A DNA stretch of 36,304 nucleotides from Candidatus Levyibacteriota bacterium (GTDB taxonomy: Bacteria > Patescibacteriota > Microgenomatia > Levybacterales > UBA12049): contig JACDET010000013.1 in the NCBI GenBank assembly GCA_013816255.1, positions 1 through 36,304 on the forward strand, read 5' to 3'. The translations under genes were made by a program, and so were the position numbers. The notes below the pieces were generated by a model that worked only from the letters and a program-made list of their open reading frames with translations, had not been told where the DNA came from and searched no databases. This document shows, piece after piece, positions 8,151 to 15,896 of this stretch. Position 1 is the first letter of the stretch, and every line of letters starts with the position of its first letter.

Positions 8151-9478
8151 TGTCTTCCAACACCCAGATAGGTGAAACCTAATGCTTTTGCCTTTTCAGG
8201 TTCATAAATATTACGCCCATCAATGAGGTTTGGACTTCTCATAAGCGACTTTACTTTTGCCAGATCAAGTTGCTTAAACTCATTCCATTCTGTGACAACG
8301 ATTAGTAGATCTGCGTCCGTGGCAACATCATACGCGTCTTTTGCAAAATGCACATTTTTTGCATCTTTCAAAATCTTTTTACCATTTTCAAGGGCAATTG
8401 GATCGAAGCTACGGATAGTTGCACCTTGTGCAAGCAGTTCTTTGATGATAATAACTGAAGGCGCGTCACGCATATCATCTGTGTCGGGTTTAAAAGATAA
8501 ACCTAATACTCCGATCGTCTTACCTTGCACGTCATCTGCCAATAGTTTCTTCGCTTTGGTGACAATACCCATAATGGCATCTTGATTCACTTGTTCAACT
8601 TCTTTGAGGAGTTTGAAATCATAGTTATATTCACGGGCAATAGCGATAAGGGCTTTAACATCTTTGGGGAAACAACTACCACCATATCCAGCTCCAGGAT
8701 TAAGAAATGCTGTACCAATGCGCTTATCAAGCCCAATTGCTTCAAGCACATCAATACCATTTGCTCCGGTTAACTCTGAGAGCTGTGCTATAGCATTGGC
8801 AAAGGAGATTTTGACTGAAAGAAACGCGTTTGAAGCGTACTTCACCATTTCAGCTGTTTCGATGTTACACAGGAAAAGATGGTTACCAGGAGCTTCCCCA
8901 GTCCCTTTTACCATAAGCGGTTTGTGGAGTTCAACCAATTTCTCCTCAGCGCGTTTGGATTCAGTTCCGATGACAACTCGGTCAGGATGCAATGTATCAC
9001 TAATTGCTTGTCCTTCGCGCAAGAATTCCGGAACTGAGGCGATATCAAATGTCGCGTTCGTTGGCTTAACCTCTTCAATTAATGCTTTCACGCGGCGGTT
9101 GGTACCAACAGGAACAGTGCTTTTGACGTTGACAACGGTATAACCATCAAGATGTTTTCCGACCTTTTGTGCAACATCCATGACCACAGCCAAATCTGCT
9201 TCACCTGATTGCTTTGGAGGAGTGCCGACTGCGATAAAAACGACGTCGGATTCGTTGATTGACGGAGCGTAATCCATAGTGAAAAGAAGACGGCCTGCGT
9301 CAACGTTACGCTTAACCAATTCTTCAAGTCCAGGTTCATAAATTGGGATGATTCCTTTTTTGAGGTTATTTACTTTTTCAGGCGTATGACCAATAACCCA
9401 AACAGTGTTTCCCAAATCAGCAAAAACTGCCGCTGAAACCAAACCTACATATCCATGTCCGATAAATGATATTGTCAT
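8147..9478 (-). CDS. ugd: UDP-glucose 6-dehydrogenase
   Basis: 443 residues, the normal length. N-terminal Rossmann domain GHGYVGLVSAAVFADLG, then VPEFLREGQAISDTLHPDRV and a central helical dimer region. The catalytic Cys lies in NPGAGYGGSCFPKD, and the C-terminal UDP-binding half has GLSFKPDTDDMRDAPS. It oxidises UDP-glucose to UDP-glucuronate, giving an acidic sugar for surface glycans. UDP-ManNAc dehydrogenase is the alternative, but the motifs favour Ugd. The ATGA overlap with rmd downstream shows operon organisation. Confidence 0.95.
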   Translation of the reverse strand: MTISFIGHGYVGLVSAAVFADLGNTVWVIGHTPEKVNNLKKGIIPIYEPGLEELVKRNVDAGRLLFTMDYAPSINESDVVFIAVGTPPKQSGEADLAVVMDVAQKVGKHLDGYTVVNVKSTVPVGTNRRVKALIEEVKPTNATFDIASVPEFLREGQAISDTLHPDRVVIGTESKRAEEKLVELHKPLMVKGTGEAPGNHLFLCNIETAEMVKYASNAFLSVKISFANAIAQLSELTGANGIDVLEAIGLDKRIGTAFLNPGAGYGGSCFPKDVKALIAIAREYNYDFKLLKEVEQVNQDAIMGIVTKAKKLLADDVQGKTIGVLGLSFKPDTDDMRDAPSVIIIKELLAQGATIRSFDPIALENGKKILKDAKNVHFAKDAYDVATDADLLIVVTEWNEFKQLDLAKVKSLMRSPNLIDGRNIYEPEKAKALGFTYLGVGRQ

Positions 9479-9489
9479 AATATTAAATA

Positions 9490-9561
9490 GATTTAAGATT
9501 TATGATATAAGATTAAAGAATAGTATTTGGTTCTTAAATCCTAAATCGTATCTCTTAAATC
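9490..9561. repeat. AT-rich imperfect inverted repeat
   Basis: The left arm 9490-9518 and the right arm 9533-9561 are reverse complements at 23 of 29 positions, around a 14-base centre. They are built from a degenerate 'AATCTTAAATC' unit. The right arm runs over the stop codon of rmlD. It could fold in RNA between rmlD and ugd. It is unrelated to the TGTCAT repeats. Confidence 0.65.
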
Positions 9562-10418
9562 ATCTCTTTCAGTCCTTCTTCGAAAGAACGCATTGGTACA
9601 CCAAGCTGTTTTATTTTAGCATTATTCATAGATAGATTGAAAGGCCTATGAGCACGGCCTTTGAAAAATGCTTCCCGTGTTGTCTTCCCGACAAGGGACG
9701 CATCGTATCCCATAACCTTGGCTATCAAGAGGCTTGCTTCGTATGGGCTAAGACTTTGACTTCCAACCACATGATAGATGCCTGTTGCGTCTTTCTCAAG
9801 AAGTGTGCCAATTGCCAAAGCAATATCATCAATAAAGGTCGGCGTAAAGATATGATCTGTAATTCCGATTACTGGCTGATTCTGCGCTAACCGTCCTGCG
9901 ACAGCGCGAACAAAGTCTTTTTTTAATTCAAAATCTTTTCTGTACGGATATGCTATGCGGATAATCACGTAAGGGATACCAGCATTGCGTACAATCTCTT
10001 CTCCTTCAAACTTGGTCTGCGCGTACCAATTTTGCGGATTTGGCGTATCTTCTTCTGTGTAACCATTTTCAGGTGTATTTTCTCCATCAAAGACAAAATC
10101 AGTTGAAATATAGAGTAGCTTTTTACTTCCAGCACGGCATGCATCAACGACATTTTGTGTACCAAGCACATTAATCTTGTACGCTGCACCGTCTTTCCCA
10201 AATGGTTTATCAGCTTCACAGCCATCAACATCTGCTTTTGCCGCAAGATGTAAAACGACGGGATGTTCTGTATCATTTTTGATGCCATTAAGTGAGATCG
10301 GATCAGTGATATCGACTCCACTAGTCAAACTCAAGTCTTGAAATGTATGCTTGTCGCTAAGTAATTCAACAATTCTCGATCCAATTAATCCTGATGCTCC
10401 TATAGTAAATATATTCAT
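9555..10418 (-). CDS. rmlD: RmlD-type dTDP-4-dehydrorhamnose reductase / NDP-sugar reductase
   Basis: 287 residues from the ATG at 10418. Longer N-terminal reading would run through a dispersed repeat and is rejected. NAD(P) loop IGASGLIGSRIVELL; VLHLAAKADVDGCEADK; YISTDFVFDGE; catalytic WYAQTKFEGEE (YxxxK); RIAYPYR; TPTFIDDIA. These are RmlD-family features. The usual substrate is dTDP-4-keto-L-rhamnose, but no rmlC epimerase is visible in the window. If it is absent from the genome, the product would be another dTDP-6-deoxyhexose. Upstream neighbours are the Nudix gene, rmlB and rmlA. Confidence 0.82.
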   Translation of the reverse strand: MNIFTIGASGLIGSRIVELLSDKHTFQDLSLTSGVDITDPISLNGIKNDTEHPVVLHLAAKADVDGCEADKPFGKDGAAYKINVLGTQNVVDACRAGSKKLLYISTDFVFDGENTPENGYTEEDTPNPQNWYAQTKFEGEEIVRNAGIPYVIIRIAYPYRKDFELKKDFVRAVAGRLAQNQPVIGITDHIFTPTFIDDIALAIGTLLEKDATGIYHVVGSQSLSPYEASLLIAKVMGYDASLVGKTTREAFFKGRAHRPFNLSMNNAKIKQLGVPMRSFEEGLKEMI

Positions 10419-10429
10419 GATATAGTAAT

Positions 10430-10458
10430 TGTCATTGCGAACGATGTGAAGCAATCTC
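10430..10458. repeat. Half copy of a TGTCATTGCGA...GCAATCTC element
   Basis: TGTCATTGCGAAC, then GATGTGAAGCAATCTC. This is the left half only of a widespread intergenic palindrome. The mirror half with hairpin is found at 20198-20241. It lies between the Nudix gene and rmlD. Confidence 0.7.
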
Positions 10459-10472
10459 TACTAGTATAAACG

Positions 10473-11000
10473 CTAAAGTTTACCTTCCTCCCGTAATTTT
10501 TTAAATAAAAATAGTGCCGCTATATGATACCCAGCCGTCATTTCGCCATTTTCAATTTTTTCGATCACTTTATCTAATGGCATCTTTACCATCTCAATCT
10601 CTTCATCATTCTCTAGAGCCGTATCTTCTTGACTTAAACCAGTAGCAGCATAAACATGTACCTTTGCTTGCATATTAACAGAGATGTCCCAATACGCTAT
10701 TTTATGCCATGTAGTAGCAACTAATCCTGATTCCTCTTTTAGTTCTTTTTTTGCAGTTTCAAGTGGTTCGTCTCCTTTTTCAATATGACCTGCAACTATC
10801 TCTAAAGAAAGTCCGCCAAGTGCATCTCTAAATTGTGACTCCATATATATATCATTGTTAGTAGTATATGGAATCACAGCTACAATTGGATTCCGCTCAA
10901 TAATATCTTTTGTAAAGGTCTTCCCGTTCCGCTCAAATGATTTTTCAATAACTCTAAAATATTTTGAACTATATAATGTTTTTTTTGAAAGTATCTTCAT
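10473..11000 (-). CDS. Nudix hydrolase, ADP-ribose/NDP-sugar pyrophosphatase type
   Basis: 175 residues from the ATG at 11000, which overlaps the rmlB stop by four bases (ATGA) and is therefore preferred. An N-terminal strand region (KYFRVIEKSF..NGKTF) precedes the Nudix box GHIEKGDEPLETAKKELKEE, then SGL. The usual REUxEE Arg is Lys here (KELKEE), while the metal-binding Glu residues are kept. The layout is like ADP-ribose pyrophosphatases. Its place inside the dTDP-sugar genes suggests it hydrolyses a nucleotide sugar, but this is inference. Confidence 0.85.
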   Translation of the reverse strand: MKILSKKTLYSSKYFRVIEKSFERNGKTFTKDIIERNPIVAVIPYTTNNDIYMESQFRDALGGLSLEIVAGHIEKGDEPLETAKKELKEESGLVATTWHKIAYWDISVNMQAKVHVYAATGLSQEDTALENDEEIEMVKMPLDKVIEKIENGEMTAGYHIAALFLFKKLREEGKL

Positions 11001-12010
11001 CTGTCTTCGTATTGCTTTTGATAGTACTCTTCGTACGCTCCTGATTTGATCCGTTGCCACCACTGGGGATTATCCCGGTACCATGAGACAGTCTTTTCAA
11101 GCCATTCATCAAAGCTATGTTGCGGCGCCCAGCCCAATTCATTTTTAATCTTGGTCCAATCAACATCATACTTGCGGTCATGACCTGGTCTATCTGTGAC
11201 AAACTCGATTGCACTTTCATCTTTTCCTAAAAGCTTGATAATCTTTTTGGCAATTTCGATATTTGGGTGGAGTTCAGTCATCCCGCCAACAAGATACGTT
11301 TCACCAATCTTCCCCTTTTGCAAAACCATATCAATCGCACGGCAATGATCTTCGACATAGAGCCAATCACGCACATATAATCCATCTCCATATACCGGAA
11401 TCTTACGGCCTTCAAGTAAGTTGGTTATCGTCAGTGGGATAAATTTCTCAGGAAATTGGTAAGGACCAAAGTTGTTTGAACAATTGGTAATAGTTACCGG
11501 CAAACCAAAAGCGATGTTATACGCACGGACTAAATGATCGGCACCTGCTTTACTTGCCGGGTAGACACTTCTTGGTTCATAATTGGTTTTTTCAGTAAAC
11601 TTTCTTGTTTCTTCAAGTCCAATATGTCCGAAGACTTCATCAGTACCGATATGATGAAAGCGCTGTACTCCATTTTCCAAAGCTGCGTCCAAAAGTACTT
11701 GGGTTCCCACAACATTGGTAAGAACTGTGGTTAAACGGTCCATGTTTGCGCGGTCATTGTGACTCTCGGCAGCAAAGTGAACGACAGTATCAATGCCTGC
11801 CATCACATTGGTGACAGCTTCAGGATCACTGATGTCGCCCTGAATGAATGAATAATTTGCGTTATCTTCAACACTTTTAAGATTTTCTAAATTGCCGGCG
11901 TAGGTGAGTTTGTCGAAGTTGATGATATGATCATCAGGGTGGTTTTTGAGCCAATAAAGAATGAAGTTGGAGCCAATAAAACCGGCTCCACCAGTTACAA
12001 GTAATTTCAT
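10997..12010 (-). CDS. rmlB: dTDP-glucose 4,6-dehydratase
   Basis: 337 residues, usual length. NAD loop TGGAGFIGSNFILYWLKNHP; FDKLTYAGNLENL; the active-site IGTDEVFGHIG (Thr-Asp-Glu) and YPASKAGAD (YxxxK); NCSNNFGPYQFPEKFIPL; GDGLYVRDWLYVEDHCRAI. All are RmlB hallmarks. It makes dTDP-4-keto-6-deoxyglucose from dTDP-glucose. It sits seven bases downstream of rmlA and is coupled by ATGA to the Nudix gene. The gene symbol rfbB is equivalent. Confidence 0.96.
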   Translation of the reverse strand: MKLLVTGGAGFIGSNFILYWLKNHPDDHIINFDKLTYAGNLENLKSVEDNANYSFIQGDISDPEAVTNVMAGIDTVVHFAAESHNDRANMDRLTTVLTNVVGTQVLLDAALENGVQRFHHIGTDEVFGHIGLEETRKFTEKTNYEPRSVYPASKAGADHLVRAYNIAFGLPVTITNCSNNFGPYQFPEKFIPLTITNLLEGRKIPVYGDGLYVRDWLYVEDHCRAIDMVLQKGKIGETYLVGGMTELHPNIEIAKKIIKLLGKDESAIEFVTDRPGHDRKYDVDWTKIKNELGWAPQHSFDEWLEKTVSWYRDNPQWWQRIKSGAYEEYYQKQYEDR

Positions 12011-12017
12011 AGACGTG

Positions 12018-12758
12018 TTATTGTAGTTCTCCAGCTTTTACTTTTTCTTGCACCATGACGTTGGCACGGAGTAGTTCATCATAGGAAGTGCCAGCATCAA
12101 TCCACCAATCGATTACTTCAAATGACATTGTTCCTTCTTTGACATAGAAATTGTTAAGATCTGTTACTTCGAGTTCGCCACGAGCAGAGGGAGAAAGACC
12201 TTTGATAAAGTCGAAAACCCGTTCATCATACATATAAATACCTGTTTGCGCAAAATCTGATTTCGGAAACTCTGGCTTCTCTTCAATCGAAAGCACTTTA
12301 CCATTTTCATCTGTTTCAATAACACCATATTGTTTGGATTTTGTTGGCATTTCGATTCCAAAAACTTTTGCTCCTTTTTCTTTTGCTTCCATCTCAGCAA
12401 CTGATTTTGTTAAATCATGTCCGAAGATGTTATCTCCAAGTAGAACAGTCATTTTTTCGTTACGGGCAAATTCTTCAGCCAACATCATGGCATCTGCAAT
12501 ACCGCCTTGCGGATTTTTCTGCACAGCATAGTAAAGTTTCAAGCCAAATTCTTCACCAGCCCCAAGAAGGCTCGCGAAATGTCCTGCGTGATCAGCTGAT
12601 GAGGTCAAGAGAACTTCTTTGATGCCAGCTTTGGCCATAGCTTCAAGAGGATAGTAGATCATGGGTTTATTGTAGATGGGAAGAAGATGCTTATTGGTGA
12701 CGTAGGTAAGTGGTCGTAATCTGGTGGCTAAACCGCCTGCTAAAATAACACCTTTCAT
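12018..12758 (-). CDS. rmlA: Glucose-1-phosphate thymidylyltransferase, short form
   Basis: 246 residues, shorter than the about 290 of the enterobacterial enzyme but typical of the short clade. GGLATRLRPLT (usual GGxGTRL with Gly to Ala), NKHLLPIYNKPMIYYPL, VLLGDNIFG with the metal-binding Asp, KPEFPKSDFAQTGIYMYD, and WWIDAGTSYDELL. It makes dTDP-glucose and feeds rmlB directly downstream. First gene of the minus-strand sugar run. A TATAAT (plus-strand 12775-12780) lies 16 bases before its ATG. Confidence 0.94.
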   Translation of the reverse strand: MKGVILAGGLATRLRPLTYVTNKHLLPIYNKPMIYYPLEAMAKAGIKEVLLTSSADHAGHFASLLGAGEEFGLKLYYAVQKNPQGGIADAMMLAEEFARNEKMTVLLGDNIFGHDLTKSVAEMEAKEKGAKVFGIEMPTKSKQYGVIETDENGKVLSIEEKPEFPKSDFAQTGIYMYDERVFDFIKGLSPSARGELEVTDLNNFYVKEGTMSFEVIDWWIDAGTSYDELLRANVMVQEKVKAGELQ

Positions 12759-12774
12759 AATGTATTGTTACATC

Positions 12775-12780
12775 ATTATA
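12775..12780 (-). promoter_or_regulatory. -10 of the rmlA-rmlB promoter
   Basis: TATAAT on the minus strand, 16 bases before the rmlA ATG, so the predicted leader is about 9-10 bases. No good -35 is visible at 16-18 bases. It would drive the run rmlA-rmlB-nudix-rmlD. Confidence 0.4.
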
Positions 12781-12814
12781 CTATAACCAATCACGTTTCT
12801 GGAAGATAGCAATT

Positions 12815-13744
12815 TTACACTTTTAGCCTATTGATTGCTCTTTGGTGCATGAAATCAATGCTTTTGTAGATGATGTTTTGGATAAAAGCTGGATAGGTAT
12901 CGCTGTAGTTCTTTTTGTAAAAGAGCTTCATTGCTTTGAAGCGTTCGCCTTGAATCATTCTTTTTCCATCGACATTTGCTGTTGTGACGTTTTGCGATTT
13001 GGGTTTGATACCGCTGGCTGCGCCCCCAATGTGCATGATACTGTACTCCCCAATATAATAAATCTTGTAGCCTAATTTATGGATGTCATAACAGAACTGA
13101 ATGTCCTCGCCGTAAAAAAAGTAATCCTCATCCCACCATCCCACTTTTTCTCCAACAGCTCGCGGCATCATCATAAATGCACCTTCAACTGCATCAACTT
13201 CATGTGTTGTATCCAGATCTTTCCAACCTTGTGTATATCCTGCAAATAAGCGGCTGTTCGGGAACATCCGCTGCAGTCCTGAAAAGAAACAAAACGCGTT
13301 CCATGGCGTGGGAAACCCTCTGTGGCAATTGAAATCAATCGCGCCGTCTTTATTAATTAACTTACACGATGCGGCACCAGCATCAGGATGCGCGTCCAGG
13401 AATTCGATCATATACGAAAGGGTTTTGGGATGCACAATGGTGTCAGGATTGAGAAAAAGAACATATCTGCCTTTGGCATATGGCAGACCTTTATTATTAC
13501 CGGCTGAAAAACCGATATTGCCACCATTGTCGACGGGATGAAATGTTTTAATTTTGGTATGTTTGGCATAGTCTTTAAATGCTTGGAGCGAACCGTCTTT
13601 TGAAGAATTGTCTGTGACGATGACTTCGTATGCACCTGACTGAACTTCTTCTGTATAGTTTTCTTCAACTGATTTGATTGCGTCAAGCGTAATGTCTTTT
13701 GTATTGAACGAAAGAATAATGATTGATAAATCAACATTTGCCAT
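12815..13744 (-). CDS. GT2 family glycosyltransferase (rhamnosyltransferase-like)
   Basis: 309 residues, cytoplasmic GT-A fold. LSIIILSFNTKDITLDAIKS, VTDNSSKDGS, NIGFSAGNNKGL, the DxD-like FLNPDTIVHP, VEGAFMMMPRAV, and the catalytic-base region WDEDYFFYGEDIQFCYD. This pattern is the WbbL-type rhamnosyltransferase branch of GT2, which suits the dTDP- and GDP-rhamnose genes beside it. C-terminal residues 255-309 are basic and may bind the membrane. Its -10 TATAAT lies six bases before the ATG. The acceptor is unknown. Confidence 0.88.
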   Translation of the reverse strand: MANVDLSIIILSFNTKDITLDAIKSVEENYTEEVQSGAYEVIVTDNSSKDGSLQAFKDYAKHTKIKTFHPVDNGGNIGFSAGNNKGLPYAKGRYVLFLNPDTIVHPKTLSYMIEFLDAHPDAGAASCKLINKDGAIDFNCHRGFPTPWNAFCFFSGLQRMFPNSRLFAGYTQGWKDLDTTHEVDAVEGAFMMMPRAVGEKVGWWDEDYFFYGEDIQFCYDIHKLGYKIYYIGEYSIMHIGGAASGIKPKSQNVTTANVDGKRMIQGERFKAMKLFYKKNYSDTYPAFIQNIIYKSIDFMHQRAINRLKV

Positions 13745-13750
13745 ATTGAA

Positions 13751-13756
13751 ATTATA
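13751..13756 (-). promoter_or_regulatory. -10 of the GT2 gene at 13744, leaderless-type
   Basis: TATAAT on the minus strand is followed by six bases (TTCAAT) and then the ATG. There is no room for a Shine-Dalgarno in such a transcript. No clear -35 is seen. Confidence 0.5.
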
Positions 13757-13795
13757 TACACAATACTGGCAAAAGAACAGTCTGTTTAATCACGT

Positions 13796-13890
13796 TGTCA
13801 TCCTGAGTGCAAGCGACCGCGTGTCGCCATAGCTTTAGCGGTGGCACAAGGATCTCACACATGGGATTCTTCACTTTGTTCAGAATGACA
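13796..13890. repeat. Palindromic TGTCAT element with internal extra segment
   Basis: Ninety-five bases with ends TGTCATCCTGAGTGCAAGCG and TTCACTTTGTTCAGAATGACA-like (the last 20 bases end at 13890). It contains an extra block, CGTGTCGCCATAGCTTTAGC then GGTGGCACAAGGATCTC. The same block occurs in reverse complement at 28665-28722. The element lies between two divergent glycosyltransferase genes. Confidence 0.85.
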
Positions 13891-13917
13891 AGTGGTTAAG
13901 AGAACTATTCCTGTTAA

Positions 13918-13945
13918 TTGTAATCTCAGCAAAACTCTTTATAAT
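13918..13945 (+). promoter_or_regulatory. Promoter of the plus-strand GT2 gene
   Basis: TTGTAA (13918-13923), 16-base spacer, perfect TATAAT (13940-13945), 12 bases before the ATG at 13958. The predicted leader is about five bases. No Shine-Dalgarno is seen. Confidence 0.55.
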
Positions 13946-13957
13946 AGTGAGTGTTCT

Positions 13958-14899
13958 ATGAAAAAAATTGCAGTCGTTTCAGTCAATTACAACACAGCCC
14001 GCGACACAACAGATCTTCTCCATAGTCTGACAAAGGTCAACACGCCAAACATAGAACTTGACATCATCATCATCGATAATGGTTCAAAAGACGTCTATGA
14101 ACTTCCGCAAAGCGCCGAAAAAGAGCATGTCAAACTTATACGATCAGACGTCAATACAGGATTTGCAGGCGGTTACAATATCGGCATGCGAGAAGCATTG
14201 AATCGGGGTGCTGAGTATGTACTTATCGTCAACAATGATACACTTATGCATCCGGATATGATTATGCACCTTCTAAGTGTTCTCGATAGTGACAGCGCAA
14301 TTGGTGTTACGACACCAAAGATTTATTTCTCAAAAGGTCATGAATTCCATAAGGGGAGGTATAAAGCGGATGAACTTGGAAAAGTCTTTTGGTTTGCCGG
14401 CGGACATACTGATTGGGCAAATGTACAAAGTATTCATAGAGGCGTTGATGAGGTTGATCACGGACAATATGACACAACTGAGGAGATCACATTTGCAACA
14501 GGCTGTTGCATGATGTTCAAGCGTGAAGTGCTTGAAAAAGTCGGCATGTTTGATGAACGCTACTTCCTCTATTACGAAGATGCGGATCTCAATGAACGCA
14601 TACGACGCTCCGGCTACAAAGTTTATTATGTCCCGCAAGCAGTTTTGACGCATGTCAATGCAGCCTCATCAGGTGGAGCGGGCAATGGCAATGTCCTCCA
14701 AGATTATTTCATCTCAAGAAACAAAATGCTCTTCGGTATGACATACGCTCCACTTCGGACAAAAGTCGCATTAGTACGGGAAAGCTTGAGATTACTCCGC
14801 ACAGGCAGACCCTTTCAGAAGCTGGCGATTAAGGATTATTATAAAGGGAATTTCCACAAAGGCACGTTCTTTGAGAAAAGAGCATCTCTCCAAGGTTAA
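13958..14899 (+). CDS. GT2 family glycosyltransferase
   Basis: 313 residues from the ATG at 13958; a GTG at 13892 lies upstream of the promoter and is rejected. VVSVNYNTARDTTDLLHSL, IIDNGSKDVYE, NTGFAGGYNIGMREAL, VNNDTLMHPDM (DxD-like), FATGCCMMFKREVLEKVGMF and FLYYEDADLNERIRRSGYKV give a complete GT-A GT2 enzyme. It is the only plus-strand gene in the glycan cluster. Its stop interlocks with the stop of the next convergent GT2 (TTAA, 14896-14899). Sugar and acceptor are unknown. Confidence 0.88.
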   Translation: MKKIAVVSVNYNTARDTTDLLHSLTKVNTPNIELDIIIIDNGSKDVYELPQSAEKEHVKLIRSDVNTGFAGGYNIGMREALNRGAEYVLIVNNDTLMHPDMIMHLLSVLDSDSAIGVTTPKIYFSKGHEFHKGRYKADELGKVFWFAGGHTDWANVQSIHRGVDEVDHGQYDTTEEITFATGCCMMFKREVLEKVGMFDERYFLYYEDADLNERIRRSGYKVYYVPQAVLTHVNAASSGGAGNGNVLQDYFISRNKMLFGMTYAPLRTKVALVRESLRLLRTGRPFQKLAIKDYYKGNFHKGTFFEKRASLQG

Positions 14900-15777
14900 A
14901 GAGCAGCAAGGGCTTTTTCGTACGTTTCGACAAGATATGTCTTTTTTGACGCTTTTCCTACACTGATCAAAACCCGCGCTTTGGCAACCAGCATAGTTCT
15001 CATAAGTTGATATTCTGCTTTTGAACGGTGCTTTTTGTAGAAGTATAAAAGGTTTTTGTAGATATTGACGATGGCGAAGGTTTTGTTGGTACTGCCTTGA
15101 TCTTTATGTAGGACTTGCACATCCGGGTAAAAATACACGGCGTGTCCAGCTAACTTCGCGCGGTAACAGAGTTCCATATCTTCTGTGTACATAAAGATCT
15201 TTTCATCAAAACCCGCAAGCTCCGTAAATACTTCCCGCCGCATCATAAGCAAACTTCCCTTAACCCAATCAACCTTTTCAATTCTTTCAGGACTCCGGTC
15301 AACCAAACCAAACCGTTGACCTCCGAGAAGAAGAAGTGCTGCGTATCTTAATGTATAAAACTTTCCGGTTGATGCTTGGAGCGTCCCGTCAAAGTTGCGC
15401 ATTTGTCCGCCGAGAATTGCAATCTCTGGATGTTCCTGCATGTACAAAGCCATTTTCAAGGGACCAGCATCTTTGACGAGTGTGTCATTATTTTGAAAGA
15501 GGATAAACTCTCCTTTGGAAGCTTTGGCACCTGTGTTACAGCCTGCACCAAAACCTGCATTGGTTGGATTGGCAATCACCTGCATATTTTTATACTTTTT
15601 TGTCTCTATCTCACGGCGCAATATTTTGACCGAATCATCTTGGGAATCATTATCGACGATAAGGAGTTCTATTTGATCTGCGGCAAACTCCTTACTGAAC
15701 TGCTCATTGAGAGACTGCATACATGCAAGTGTCAGTTCTGGTTTTTTATAGTTGAGGGTAATGATTGATAACAACAT
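14896..15777 (-). CDS. GT2 family glycosyltransferase
   Basis: 293 residues. LSIITLNYKKPELTLACMQS, LIVDNDSQDDSVKIL, NAGFGAGCNTGAKASKG, FQNNDTLVKD (DxD-like), VKGSLLMMRREVFTELAGFD and MYTEDMELCYRAKLAGH are the GT2 markers. The C-terminal 70 residues are basic and include KKHRSKAEYQLMRTMLVAKA. It is last in the run CAP - small membrane protein - GT2 - GT2. A palindromic repeat lies in the 119-base gap to the upstream GT2. Confidence 0.88.
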   Translation of the reverse strand: MLLSIITLNYKKPELTLACMQSLNEQFSKEFAADQIELLIVDNDSQDDSVKILRREIETKKYKNMQVIANPTNAGFGAGCNTGAKASKGEFILFQNNDTLVKDAGPLKMALYMQEHPEIAILGGQMRNFDGTLQASTGKFYTLRYAALLLLGGQRFGLVDRSPERIEKVDWVKGSLLMMRREVFTELAGFDEKIFMYTEDMELCYRAKLAGHAVYFYPDVQVLHKDQGSTNKTFAIVNIYKNLLYFYKKHRSKAEYQLMRTMLVAKARVLISVGKASKKTYLVETYEKALAAL

Positions 15778-15803
15778 ACGCTAATATTACTGATAAAAGT
15801 TTT

Positions 15804-15870
15804 TGTCATTCTGAGGCATCGCCGAAGAATCCCACCGCTATGAGATCCTTCGCTAACGCTCAGGATGACA
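15804..15870. repeat. Palindromic TGTCATTCTGAG...CTCAGGATGACA element
   Basis: Sixty-seven bases: TGTCATTCTGAGGCATCGCC, GAAGAATCCCACCGCTATGA, GATCCTTCGCTAACGCTCAG, GATGACA. The halves are inverted copies. The same type occurs at 18420-18484 and 27899-27963. It lies between two co-directional GT2 genes. Confidence 0.87.
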
Positions 15871-15896
15871 GAGAAAATACAATTGTAAAAGATTCA

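Noticed and set aside
8664-9143. Plus-strand 159-codon frame opposite ugd
   Set aside because: ugd is a full-length, strongly conserved gene. The opposite frame has no recognisable motif and is a mirror of its codon use.
9405-9635. Plus-strand open frame across the ugd-rmlD gap
   Set aside because: It is antisense to two well-supported genes and runs through an inverted repeat, with no signal of its own.
10419-10454. Longer N-terminus for rmlD
   Set aside because: The added residues are read through the TTGCGA-type repeat and precede the normal SDR start (MNIFTIGASG).
13892-13957. GTG start upstream for the plus-strand GT2
   Set aside because: It lies before the TATAAT at 13940-13945 and adds residues not found in GT2 enzymes.
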